DNA from: Bryobacterales bacterium | GTDB lineage: Bacteria > Acidobacteriota > Terriglobia > Bryobacterales > Bryobacteraceae | Direction of reading: 5' to 3' | NCBI GenBank assembly: GCA_003164075.1 | Contig: PLRZ01000211.1 | Location: forward strand, 1,294 to 8,921 | Length of the DNA stretch: 7,628 nucleotides | Shown: in pieces, positions 1-5,074 of the stretch | Layout of the letters: every line of letters begins with the position of its first letter | Position numbering within the stretch: the first letter of the stretch is position 1 | Notes under the pieces: generated by a model | The model's database searches: none | Seen by the model: only the letters and a program-made list of their open reading frames with translations | What the model was told of the DNA's origin: nothing | Translations under genes and position numbers: made by a program

Positions 1-1
1 A

Positions 2-38
2 GGCGAGCACCGCCTGCCCCGCCCGCGAAGCTCTCGCC
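2..38. repeat. Hairpin-forming repeat, left copy
   Basis: GGCGAG at 2-7 can pair with CTCGCC at 33-38. Inside it, GAGCACCGCCTGCCCC (5-20) occurs again as an exact reverse complement at 7576-7591, where it also lies in a hairpin. This looks like one copy of a dispersed intergenic repeat family, but with two copies in the window the family size is unknown. There is no T-run, so it is not an obvious intrinsic terminator. Confidence 0.5.
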
Positions 39-280
39 ATCAAAAGGAATGGCTCAGCCCATTTTCCCCGCCGGGCTGAAATTGCGGGCCGACATCAGGA
101 GTTCTGTCACCACACAGGCACAGCGCGGCTACGCCGCAAGCGGTCAGCGGTCAGCTTTCAGCTTCTGAATCCACGCCTTACAACCGAGGCATCGCTGCCA
201 GGACTTTGAGCCCGCGTCTGGCACTGAGCAAGTCCCGCGGCTCTCTTCGGGTGCGGTGGACTCTGTGATACTGCGAGCTA
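39..280. other. Non-coding stretch before the VapBC remnant
   Basis: No convincing gene is visible here. It holds a stem of TCAGCCC (54-60) with GGGCTGA (73-79) around a 12-base loop, a small GCGGC/GCCGC stem at 125-137, and the heptamer repeat listed separately. None has the T-run of an intrinsic terminator on the plus strand. The last part, about 250-280, should contain the promoter of the broken antitoxin gene, but I see no confident -35/-10 pair. Confidence 0.5.
137..164. repeat. Heptamer tandem repeat (TCAGCKK)
   Basis: Three consecutive heptamers read TCAGCGG (144-150), TCAGCTT (151-157) and TCAGCTT (158-164), preceded by a degenerate unit CAAGCGG (137-143). This is a short tandem repeat in non-coding DNA. 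Seven-base repeats of this kind are prone to slippage and can differ in number between strains. Confidence 0.6.
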
Positions 281-514
281 ATACGCAATATCACAGTTGC
301 GGTCGACGATGACACTTACAAACGCGCCCGGATCGCCGCCGCCGAGCGCGGCACGTCCGTCTCTGCGCTGGTCAAGGCCTATCTGGAGCAACTCGCCTCG
401 CGCGAAGCCGAAACCGAACGTCTAAAGCGCCAGGAACGTGAGATCCGGAGCCGAATTGCAGTCTTCAACGCTTCCGACAGGCTCCCTCGCGAAGACCTGC
501 ATGGCCGATCCTAT
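281..514 (+). pseudogene. VapB-like antitoxin, start codon lost
   Basis: The frame starting at 281 reads I-RNITVAVDDDTYKRARIA, followed by AAERGTSVSALVKAYLEQL. This is the N-terminal strand-helix-helix pattern of ribbon-helix-helix antitoxins that accompany PIN toxins. Family members usually begin Met-Arg/Lys-Asn, so Met is expected where ATA (281-283) stands. No ATG, GTG or TTG occurs in this frame between the upstream TGA at 266-268 and the TTG at 566, so a single G-to-A change at 283 would explain the loss. The usual stop near the end of the antitoxin is also missing, and the frame runs on into the hlyD-like gene. A charged helical region (about codons 40-65) precedes the end, as in relatives. 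It would have repressed its own operon and neutralised the PIN toxin that overlaps its 3' end. Translation from ATA at a low level cannot be excluded. Confidence 0.7.
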
Positions 515-569
515 AATGATGCCCCACTTTCTCGACACGAACATCCTGCTCTACTCCATCAGCCTTTGA
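501..569 (+). pseudogene. PIN-domain (VapC-like) toxin, 5' fragment
   Basis: From ATG 501 (or ATG 516/519) the frame reads MADPIMMPHFLDTNILLYSI and stops at TGA 567-569. The FLDTNILLYS segment is the first strand of PIN ribonucleases, including the first catalytic aspartate (the D before TN). Everything after about residue 21 is gone: the second and third acidic residues and some 110 residues expected of VapC are absent, and none of the three frames downstream restores them. The start overlaps the antitoxin frame, the usual vapBC layout. The fragment cannot be an active nuclease. The break coincides with a short inverted/direct repeat at 568-585. Confidence 0.75.
512..517 (+). promoter_or_regulatory. 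Possible -10 box for the adaptor gene
   Basis: TATAAT at 512-517 matches the bacterial -10 consensus exactly. There is no recognisable -35 at 16-18 bases upstream and no extended TG, so the call is weak. If used, transcription would start near 524, inside the PIN fragment, and leave a leader of about 114 bases before the adaptor ATG at 638. Confidence 0.25.
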
Positions 570-585
570 ACGCGTTCAGAACGCG
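568..585. repeat. GAACGCG direct and inverted repeat
   Basis: GAACGCG occurs at 568-574 and 579-585, 11 bases apart. The first copy is part of a perfect 10-base palindrome (568-577), and CGCGTTC (571-577) pairs with GAACGCG (579-585) around one base. It sits exactly where the PIN reading frame is lost. It may be a deletion scar or an operator for the adaptor gene 50 bases downstream; the sequence does not decide between them. Confidence 0.45.
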
Positions 586-637
586 GTGGCCTCCGCCCTG
601 CTGCCATCCGGTGCACGATGCTACGCTATCAGTGGAT

Positions 638-1621
638 ATGCGCGGAAAATGGCTCCTGATTTCGGCGGCGGCGGTGCTGGCCGGCGCCGGAGGCGGAGCG
701 CTCTCGCTGCACTGGAAAGGCCGGACCGCGCCGCCGGTACGGAAAGCCGGCGCGGCGCTGATTCCAACGGGATCGGAAGTGACGCTATCCGGAAAGCTGC
801 GCCCGCAACACGTCACCGCCGTGAAAGCCGAGATCGACGGCGATATCGACGCGCTCCTGGTGGACGTAGGCGAGGACGTATATGAAGGCCAGGCGCTGGC
901 GCGCATCGGCGCTTCGGGACTGGAGAGCCAGCGCGATGCCGCGGCCGCGGCCGTGACCGCGGCGGAAAGCCAGGTGACGCGGGCCGAATCGAATGTCGCC
1001 AATGCCCGTCTGGAAGCGTCGCGCGCGGAGGCCGACCAGCAGCGCGCCCGCGCCGCGCTGGATAAAATGCGCGCCGGCTACGAGCGCCAGCAGACTCTCA
1101 ACAAGGCCGGCGCCACTCCGAAACTGACGTGGGAGAAAGCCCAGCGCGAGTTCCAGAGCGCACAACAGGAATACGACGTGATGGACAAAGCGGCGCGGCT
1201 CTCCGCCGACCAGGTACAGGCGACGCTCAACGCTCTGAGCGCCGCGCAGAAGGACGTGTTGGAGCGGAACCAGCAACTGGAAGCCGCGCAAAACAACGTC
1301 GGGTCGGCGGAGGTGCGCTCACCGGTCGATGGCACGGTGGTAGCGCGCAATGGGGAGTTGGGAAAGCCCGCGGGCACGGATCTTTTCGATATCGCCACCG
1401 ACATGTACGCCCTGGAGGTGTCGCTCGAGCCCGAACCCCAGGTGTTGCAACGCCTGCGCACGGGCCAGCCGGCGCTGGTCCTGATTCCGGATTTGCAAAG
1501 CGCCGGCATTTCCGGCCAGATCAAAGAGATCAAAGGCGCCGAGGTGGTGGTAGAGTTCACCTCCACGCTGGCGGCAGTTCGGCCGGGAATGCCGGTCGAC
1601 GTTCGCCTGAAGTTACAATAG
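638..1621 (+). CDS. HlyD/RND-type periplasmic adaptor protein
   Basis: A 327-residue membrane-fusion protein that would bridge an inner-membrane exporter to an outer-membrane channel. Residues 5-24 form one hydrophobic anchor or signal segment. A first half lipoyl (barrel-sandwich) domain spans about 58-92 (DIDALLVDVGEDVYEGQALA). A long Ala/Glu/Gln/Arg-rich alpha-hairpin coiled coil covers about 95-222. The second lipoyl half follows at about 225-253 (VRSPVDGTVVARNGELG), then a beta-barrel segment to the end (PGMPVDVRLKL). I chose ATG 638 because the membrane segment follows at once. An in-frame TTG at 566 would add 24 Cys/Pro-rich residues that look like upstream sequence, although no strong ribosome site precedes 638. 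No transporter gene adjoins it: the next gene, 17 bases on, is a fumarase. The cargo is therefore unknown, and its pump must be encoded elsewhere. The family assignment is secure; the transport partner (RND, ABC or MFS) is not. Confidence 0.85.
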   Translation: MRGKWLLISAAAVLAGAGGGALSLHWKGRTAPPVRKAGAALIPTGSEVTLSGKLRPQHVTAVKAEIDGDIDALLVDVGEDVYEGQALARIGASGLESQRDAAAAAVTAAESQVTRAESNVANARLEASRAEADQQRARAALDKMRAGYERQQTLNKAGATPKLTWEKAQREFQSAQQEYDVMDKAARLSADQVQATLNALSAAQKDVLERNQQLEAAQNNVGSAEVRSPVDGTVVARNGELGKPAGTDLFDIATDMYALEVSLEPEPQVLQRLRTGQPALVLIPDLQSAGISGQIKEIKGAEVVVEFTSTLAAVRPGMPVDVRLKLQ

Positions 1622-1638
1622 GAAGATCGGACATCATT

Positions 1639-3156
1639 ATGGAATTCTTAGCCGGCAGTCTTTTGGAATTAATCATCGAGACCTCCACCAATCTTCCGCC
1701 CGACGTGCGCGCCGCCATGTCGATGACGGCCGCGGCCGAGACGCCGGGAACACAGTCGGCGCAGGCGCTCGACATCATCCTGTCGAATATCGATATGGCC
1801 GCCGATGACACCGGCGCCATCTGCCAGGATACGGGCATGCCGACGTTCGTGGTCCATACGCCGGTGGGCGTCAACCAGATCCACCTGCGCAAGGCCATCG
1901 GGGAAGCCGTGGCGGAGGCCACGCGGCTGGGCAAGCTGCGGCCCAATTCGGTGGATTCCATTACCGGCAAGAACAGCGGCAACAACCTCGGCGCCGAGAC
2001 TCCGGTGATCCACTTCGAGCAGTGGGAAGAGGACGAAGTGGAGGTGAAGCTGGTGCTCAAGGGCGGCGGCTGCGAGAACATGAATGCGCAGTATTCGGTG
2101 CCCTGCCAACTGGACCATCTGGGCCGCGCCGACCGCAACCTGGAAGGCGTGCGCAAGTGCATTCTGCACGCCGTGTGGAAAGCGCAGGGTCTGGGATGCG
2201 CGCCGGGAGCGCTGGGCGTGTGCATCGGCAGCGACCGCGCGCATGGCTACGAACTGGCGAAGGGCCAGCTCTTCCGCACGCTGGACGACGTGAATCCCGA
2301 CGCGACGCTGGCCAAGCTGGAAGCCGAGATCATGGAAGAGGCCAACAAGCTGGGCGTGGGCGCCATGGGATTCGGCGGGAAGTCGTCGCTGATTGGCTGC
2401 AAGATCACGGCGGCGAACCGCCTGCCGGCCAGTTTCTTCGTCTCGGTGGCCTATGACTGCTGGGCCTTCCGCCGGCTGGGTGTGAGGCTGGACGCCGCGA
2501 CCGGCGCCATCACGCGGTGGCTCTATCGCGATCCGCAAAGTCCGGTGGCACGCATGGCGCAAACCGAAGGCTTCGCATTGACGGGGCGCGAGGTGATTCT
2601 GACGCCGCCGCTGACGGAAGCGCAGATGCGCGCGTTGAAAGTGGGCGACGTGGTGCTGATCACGGGCGAGATGTTCACCGGCCGCGATAATGTGCACGCC
2701 TACCTGATGAAGAATCCGCCGCCGGTGGACTTGAATGGCTCGGTGCTGTACCACTGCGGTCCGGTGATGTTAAAGGAGGGCGACCGTTGGACGGTGAAGG
2801 CCGCAGGTCCGACCACCAGCATGCGGGAAGAGCCCTACCAGGCGGATGTGATCAAGCGCTACGGCGTACGCGCGGTAATCGGCAAAGGCGGAATGGGTCC
2901 AAAGACGCTCGCGGCGCTGCAAGAGTTCGGCGCGGTATATTTGAACGGGATCGGCGGGGCGGCGCAGTTTTACGCGCGCACGGTAGAGGAAGTGCTCGGC
3001 GTGAGTCTATTGGAATTCGGCATACCGGAAGCGATGTGGCACTTGCGCGTGAAGGGCTTCGCGGCGATCGTGACGATGGACGCGCACGGGGGGAGTCTGC
3101 ACGCGGAGGTAGAGCATTCCACGGGAGAAGTGCTGGAAACGTTGCAGAAGGCATGA
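1639..3156 (+). CDS. fumA: Class I [4Fe-4S] fumarate hydratase, fused alpha-beta
   Basis: A 505-residue Fe-S hydro-lyase that reversibly hydrates fumarate to L-malate in the TCA cycle, in the cytoplasm. The alpha domain (about 1-300) holds the three cluster cysteines: C62 in ICQDTGMP, C187 in LGCAPGALGV and C274 in AYDCWAFRR. These align with my recollection of E. coli FumA C105, C224 and C318. The beta domain (about 318-505) has TGRDNVH (347-353), the GPTTSMR motif (390-396) and the K416-GGMG loop, which carry substrate-binding and catalytic residues in the family. In many bacteria and archaea alpha and beta are separate proteins; here they are one chain, a little shorter than the roughly 548 residues of E. 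coli FumA. ATG 1639 is chosen because homology starts at once and the open frame upstream overlaps the adaptor gene. The ribosome site is weak (AGGAAG at 1620-1625, about 13 bases away). It lies 17 bases after the adaptor gene and may be cotranscribed. L-tartrate dehydratase is a related alternative; nothing nearby supports it. Confidence 0.9.
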   Translation: MEFLAGSLLELIIETSTNLPPDVRAAMSMTAAAETPGTQSAQALDIILSNIDMAADDTGAICQDTGMPTFVVHTPVGVNQIHLRKAIGEAVAEATRLGKLRPNSVDSITGKNSGNNLGAETPVIHFEQWEEDEVEVKLVLKGGGCENMNAQYSVPCQLDHLGRADRNLEGVRKCILHAVWKAQGLGCAPGALGVCIGSDRAHGYELAKGQLFRTLDDVNPDATLAKLEAEIMEEANKLGVGAMGFGGKSSLIGCKITAANRLPASFFVSVAYDCWAFRRLGVRLDAATGAITRWLYRDPQSPVARMAQTEGFALTGREVILTPPLTEAQMRALKVGDVVLITGEMFTGRDNVHAYLMKNPPPVDLNGSVLYHCGPVMLKEGDRWTVKAAGPTTSMREEPYQADVIKRYGVRAVIGKGGMGPKTLAALQEFGAVYLNGIGGAAQFYARTVEEVLGVSLLEFGIPEAMWHLRVKGFAAIVTMDAHGGSLHAEVEHSTGEVLETLQKA

Positions 3157-3171
3157 CCGCGTTGCTACACT
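3142..3171 (+). promoter_or_regulatory. Promoter of tRNA-Phe
   Basis: TTGCAG (3142-3147) and TACACT (3166-3171) are 18 bases apart, and TG at 3163-3164 gives an extended -10. Start of transcription is expected near 3178, about six bases before the mature tRNA. The -35 lies within the last codons of the fumarase gene, so the tRNA can be transcribed independently. Confidence 0.5.
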
Positions 3172-3183
3172 GAAAGTCTCCTC

Positions 3184-3259
3184 GGCCAGGTAGCTCAGTT
3201 GGTAGAGCGCAGCCCTGAAAAGGCTGGCGTCGGCGGTTCAAGTCCGTCCCTGGCCACCA
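3184..3259 (+). tRNA. tRNA-Phe (anticodon GAA)
   Basis: A 76-base cloverleaf. The acceptor arm is GGCCAGG (3184-3190) with CCTGGCC (3249-3255), then discriminator A and a genome-encoded CCA (3257-3259). The D arm contains AGCTCAGTTGGTAGAGC. The anticodon stem CAGCC/GGCTG closes the loop CTGAAAA, giving GAA for phenylalanine. The T loop is GGTTCAAGTCC. There is one copy in this window. It has its own promoter just upstream and no evident intrinsic terminator downstream. The accessory genes that follow make the 3' end a plausible old integration site, but I found no second copy of the tRNA end in the window to act as an att repeat. Confidence 0.97.
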
Positions 3260-3299
3260 CCCCATTCCAAATACAAACTAAAGAGTTACTCTGGATTTG

Positions 3300-3315
3300 C
3301 CCTGTTATGGCAGGG
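3300..3315. other. Small hairpin after tRNA-Phe
   Basis: CCCTG (3300-3304) can pair with CAGGG (3311-3315) around a 6-base loop, and AGAGT/ACTCT at 3282-3292 forms another small stem. Neither is followed by a T-run. They might stop or process the tRNA transcript, but this is weak. The rest of 3260-3362 shows no recognisable gene or site. Confidence 0.25.
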
Positions 3316-3362
3316 ACCAAAACTGCGTGTCTGGAGTCGGTCGGCGAACTGACTTGCCAGGA

Positions 3363-3499
3363 AATCTCGCCGGACTTGTCCGGGAACTGGGTCGATTCCC
3401 TGTGATGGGGGATTTAAGCTCAAAGCCCGGCGCGATCCGAAATTCCCGAGCCACAACACTTTCGGGCGGTTCGGCGGAAAGCGGGCGCTCGCCGCTCAG
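3363..3499 (+). pseudogene. 5' part of the GIY-YIG gene, out of frame
   Basis: The frame read from 3363 gives NLAGLVRELGRFPVMGDL. Near 3413-3416 the meaning jumps to the -1 frame, which continues KLKARRDPKFPSHNTFGRFG and GKRALAAQLEKL and joins the open frame from 3500 without a break. Together they make the helical N-terminal region that, as I recall it, precedes the nuclease domain in proteins of this type. Restoring one base in the GGGGGATTT run (for example TTT to TTTT at 3413-3415) would join them. Roughly 60 further N-terminal residues expected from relatives are not found between the tRNA and 3363, so the 5' end is also truncated. A sequencing indel in the homopolymer run could account for the shift but not for the missing N-terminus. 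Confidence 0.6.
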
Positions 3500-3874
3500 T
3501 TGGAGAAACTTTGCCGAGACCGAGGCGAAAATGATATCGCCGAACTCTGTGCTGTGGCGGCAAAGACCGTCAACGCCGAAGATGCAGACGGGGTTCATGA
3601 GGAAACCGTAGATGGCGAATTGGGCTACGTCTACTTGATGAAGGCTGGCCGCTTCTACAAGATCGGCCGGACCAACGCTCTGGGCCGTCGTGAACGCGAG
3701 CTTGTCATCCAACTACCCGAGGCTGCGAAGGCCGCCCACTCGATCAAGACGGATGACCCCACCGGAATCGAGAAATACTGGCGCCGGCGTTTTCAAGATC
3801 GCCGCAAGAACGGAGAATGGTCCGAACTTACCGCTCCGGATCTGGCAGCCTTCAGGCGAAGAAAGTTCATGTAG
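3500..3874 (+). CDS. GIY-YIG nuclease domain protein (MUG113/T5orf172 type), truncated
   Basis: The open frame from TTG 3500 encodes 124 residues with a complete GIY-YIG-like domain at about 41-124. GYVYLMKAGRFYKIGRT (42-58) carries the GIY-equivalent Tyr-Val-Tyr and the Tyr-Lys-Ile-Gly motif. Arg residues follow at 57 and 63-66, H80 lies in the middle, and the conserved Glu is E91 in GIEKYWRRRF. The C-terminus LAAFRRRKFM ends as full-length relatives do. Residues 1-40 are the tail of the helical N-terminal region, whose remainder lies upstream in another frame, so this start is only the first usable codon and is probably not the ancestral one. Proteins of this family are presumed DNA nucleases, often linked to phages and mobile DNA; their biological role is poorly known. 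The gene ends 38 bases from the convergent BrnA gene. I regard it as a remnant that may still produce a short protein. Confidence 0.7.
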   Translation: MEKLCRDRGENDIAELCAVAAKTVNAEDADGVHEETVDGELGYVYLMKAGRFYKIGRTNALGRRERELVIQLPEAAKAAHSIKTDDPTGIEKYWRRRFQDRRKNGEWSELTAPDLAAFRRRKFM

Positions 3875-3912
3875 CTGAGGCTCAACGCCCACACAAGCGT
3901 GACCGATCCACA

Positions 3913-4182
3913 TCAAGCCGCGCTCGACTTCAGTTCCTCACGAATGATGCGCCGCAGCGCATCCTCGAACCGAGGCGCCTTTCCGTCGAGGTATTCCCTA
4001 AGCGCCGCATTGATGAGGGTCTGATAGCCCATCGCGCCCCCAGATTCTTCCGCCATTCGAAAGAAGCGATCCACAATATCCTGGTCGAGTCGAATCGTGA
4101 TCCGGGTCTTGCCCTCGGCCTCAGGTTCCGGCGGAAGCACTCTGCCCCGCTTACCCTTGCTGAAATCGTACCGATCTTTCAT
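3913..4182 (-). CDS. brnA: BrnA-family antitoxin
   Basis: An 89-residue DNA-binding antitoxin that pairs with BrnT, masks its active site and represses the operon. A charged N-terminus (MKDRYDFSKGKRG) is followed by a ribbon-helix-helix module: the strand TRITIRLDQDIVDRFF (26-41) and the helix GYQTLINAALREYL (52-65). The C-terminal tail is FEDALRRIIREELKSSAA. The N-terminal Asp-Phe-Ser-Lys-like start and the position behind brnT are typical. The start is ATG 4182 (complement), which overlaps the toxin stop as ATGA (4179-4182), so translation is coupled. An in-frame start further upstream would overlap the toxin gene and adds nothing recognisable. All key parts are present, so I expect it to be functional. 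Confidence 0.88.
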   Translation of the reverse strand: MKDRYDFSKGKRGRVLPPEPEAEGKTRITIRLDQDIVDRFFRMAEESGGAMGYQTLINAALREYLDGKAPRFEDALRRIIREELKSSAA

Positions 4183-4460
4183 AGTCCTGCCTCGTACTCC
4201 TCGCGCTCGTGGGTTTCGGCGGCACGAACGGAAATAATCCGAATGTTCTTGCCGCGCCATACGTAGACAACCCCGAGCAAGCGACCCGCCGCGCCCATGC
4301 CGAGCGTGACAAATCGCTGCTCGCCCGGATCGGATACATCGTCCGTGATCGTGACCGCGTAAGGATCGTCAAAGACCGGAATCGCCTCGGGCATTCGGAC
4401 CCCGTGCTTGCGAAAGTTGATCCCGGCCTTGCTTTCTTCGTCCCACTCGAAACCCACCAC
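4179..4460 (-). CDS. brnT: BrnT-family ribonuclease toxin
   Basis: A toxin of 93 residues (92 if the second GTG is used). The RelE-like BrnT family cleaves RNA and halts growth until bound by BrnA. Visible family hallmarks are FEWDEESKAGINFRKHGV near the N-terminus (E/W-D-x-x-K and the R-K-H-G turn), EAIPVFDDP, the central strand RFVTLGMGAAGRLLGVVYVW, and the C-terminal RIISVRAAETHEREEYE with the conserved R-I-I-S-x-R. Length matches the family. Start: GTG at 4460 or 4457 (complement). The open frame continues 24 codons upstream, but those residues do not resemble BrnT and cover the promoter. The toxin precedes the antitoxin, as usual for this system. The locus looks intact, unlike the vapBC remnant near the left end. 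Confidence 0.87.
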   Translation of the reverse strand: MVGFEWDEESKAGINFRKHGVRMPEAIPVFDDPYAVTITDDVSDPGEQRFVTLGMGAAGRLLGVVYVWRGKNIRIISVRAAETHEREEYEAGL

Positions 4461-4463
4461 TCT

Positions 4464-4492
4464 AGTGTACGCACGGTCTGTGCATACGTCAA
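4464..4492 (-). promoter_or_regulatory. brnTA promoter
   Basis: On the minus strand, TTGACG (4492-4487) and TACACT (4469-4464) are exactly 17 bases apart, five and four matches to consensus. Transcription should start about 6-7 bases after the -10, near 4457, which falls on the toxin's GTG codons. The brnT message would then be leaderless or nearly so. Confidence 0.65.
4467..4487. promoter_or_regulatory. Probable BrnA operator palindrome
   Basis: GTACGCAC (4467-4474) and GTGCATAC (4480-4487) form an 8-base inverted repeat with one mismatch around GGTCT. It fills the spacer between -35 and -10 of the brnTA promoter and touches both boxes. A protein bound here would block RNA polymerase, which fits autorepression by the BrnA/BrnT complex. 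Binding is inferred from position. Confidence 0.55.
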
Positions 4493-4503
4493 CGCCGAAG
4501 TGC

Positions 4504-4529
4504 GGAGTCACCGGAGTCCACGTGGAGTC
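4504..4529. other. GGAGTC repeats with CACGTG palindrome
   Basis: GGAGTC occurs at 4504-4509, 4513-4518 and 4524-4529. The last two flank the perfect 10-base palindrome TCCACGTGGA (4517-4526). It lies between the divergent brnTA and blaI promoters, about 12 bases upstream of the brnT -35. It could bind a regulator; no family is suggested. Confidence 0.3.
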
Positions 4530-4609
4530 CAATAAGAAAGCGCGGCCTGTTCCTTTTGCGGTCGCGACTGCGAAATCAACCCCTCCTTGACAGTTGACTC
4601 TTCCCCCCC

Positions 4610-4629
4610 ACTCTTAATTTTCTAGTTGA
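4610..4629 (+). promoter_or_regulatory. BlaI-type operator, copy 1
   Basis: ACTCTTAATT (4610-4619), three free bases, then TAGTTGA (4623-4629). The ACT...AGT ends give weak dyad symmetry, as expected for a dimeric BlaI/MecI repressor. It overlaps the -35 box at 4626-4631. A further degenerate element AGTTGACTCTT, which contains both arms fused, lies upstream at 4592-4602. Confidence 0.6.
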
Positions 4630-4654
4630 CACTCCCACCGTTCCGCGCCACAAT
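4626..4654 (+). promoter_or_regulatory. Promoter of the blaI-M56 operon
   Basis: TTGACA (4626-4631) is a perfect -35; after a 17-base spacer, CACAAT (4649-4654) matches four of six -10 bases. Transcription should start near 4661, giving a leader of about 27 bases that ends in a good ribosome site (GAAGGAG, 4673-4679). Operators lie on the -35 and directly after the -10. Confidence 0.6.
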
Positions 4655-4674
4655 ACTCTTAATTCCATAGTTGA
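4655..4674 (+). promoter_or_regulatory. BlaI-type operator, copy 2
   Basis: The same 20-base element as at 4610: ACTCTTAATT (4655-4664), three free bases, TAGTTGA (4668-4674). It begins 45 bases after copy 1, directly abuts the -10 box, covers the expected start of transcription and runs into the ribosome-binding site. Seventeen of twenty bases are fixed between copies; only the three central ones differ. Confidence 0.6.
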
Positions 4675-4687
4675 AGGAGCCCGACGC

Positions 4688-5074
4688 TTGGCGCGAAAGA
4701 AATCTCCCAATCTGACGGAAGCCGAACTAAGACTCATGGACGTGATCTGGGACAAGGGCTCGGCCACCGTCTCCGAGGTCGCCGATGCGCTTCCCAAGGA
4801 CTTGGGTCTGGCCTACAACACCGTCCTCACCACTCTGCGCATCCTCGAAGACAAGGGCTATCTGCGCCATACCAAGCGCGACGATGCCCGCGCGTTTGTG
4901 TACCAGGCGGTTGTTGGACGGAACGAAGCCGGACGAAATGCCGTACGGTATCTGGTGAGCCGGTTTTTCCGCAATTCGCCCGAGTTGCTGGTGCTCAATC
5001 TGCTGGAAGATGAAGAGCTCAGCGACGGGGAACTGGTGCGCATCCGCAAGATGGTCGCCGGGGAGGAACAATGA
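4688..5074 (+). CDS. BlaI/MecI-family transcriptional repressor
   Basis: A 128-residue repressor that binds as a dimer to its own promoter and is inactivated when the partner M56 membrane protein is triggered. Residues 9-75 form the winged helix: LTEAELRLMDVIWDKGSATV leads into the recognition-helix region YNTVLTTLRILEDKGYL (43-59), with the wing HTKRDDARAFVYQ (61-73). The C-terminal helices (about 79-124), including FFRNSPELLVLNLLEDEEL, form the dimer and cleavage region. The TTG start is supported by GAAGGAG at 4673-4679, eight bases upstream, and by the family's short basic N-terminus (MARKKS). The stop overlaps the next ATG as ATGA. Two operator copies in its promoter imply autorepression of the three-gene operon. 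No beta-lactamase or mec gene is near, so a resistance role is not indicated; acidobacteria have many such pairs. Target genes elsewhere are unknown. Confidence 0.93.
   Translation: MARKKSPNLTEAELRLMDVIWDKGSATVSEVADALPKDLGLAYNTVLTTLRILEDKGYLRHTKRDDARAFVYQAVVGRNEAGRNAVRYLVSRFFRNSPELLVLNLLEDEELSDGELVRIRKMVAGEEQ

Noticed and set aside
566..637. TTG 566 as start of the adaptor protein (351 residues).
   Set aside because: It would place a Cys/Pro-rich stretch before the membrane segment and comes from the run-on frame of the broken antitoxin; ATG 638 gives a normal signal/anchor start.
1129..1638. Extension of the fumarase frame upstream by 170 codons.
   Set aside because: The extension overlaps the adaptor gene, is Arg/Gly-rich, and the fumarase family homology begins at ATG 1639.
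3407..3419. Programmed -1 frameshift site in the GIY-YIG gene.
   Set aside because: The local sequence GATTTAAGC is only a poor match to slippery heptamers, no stimulating hairpin is evident, and the gene is truncated at its 5' end as well.
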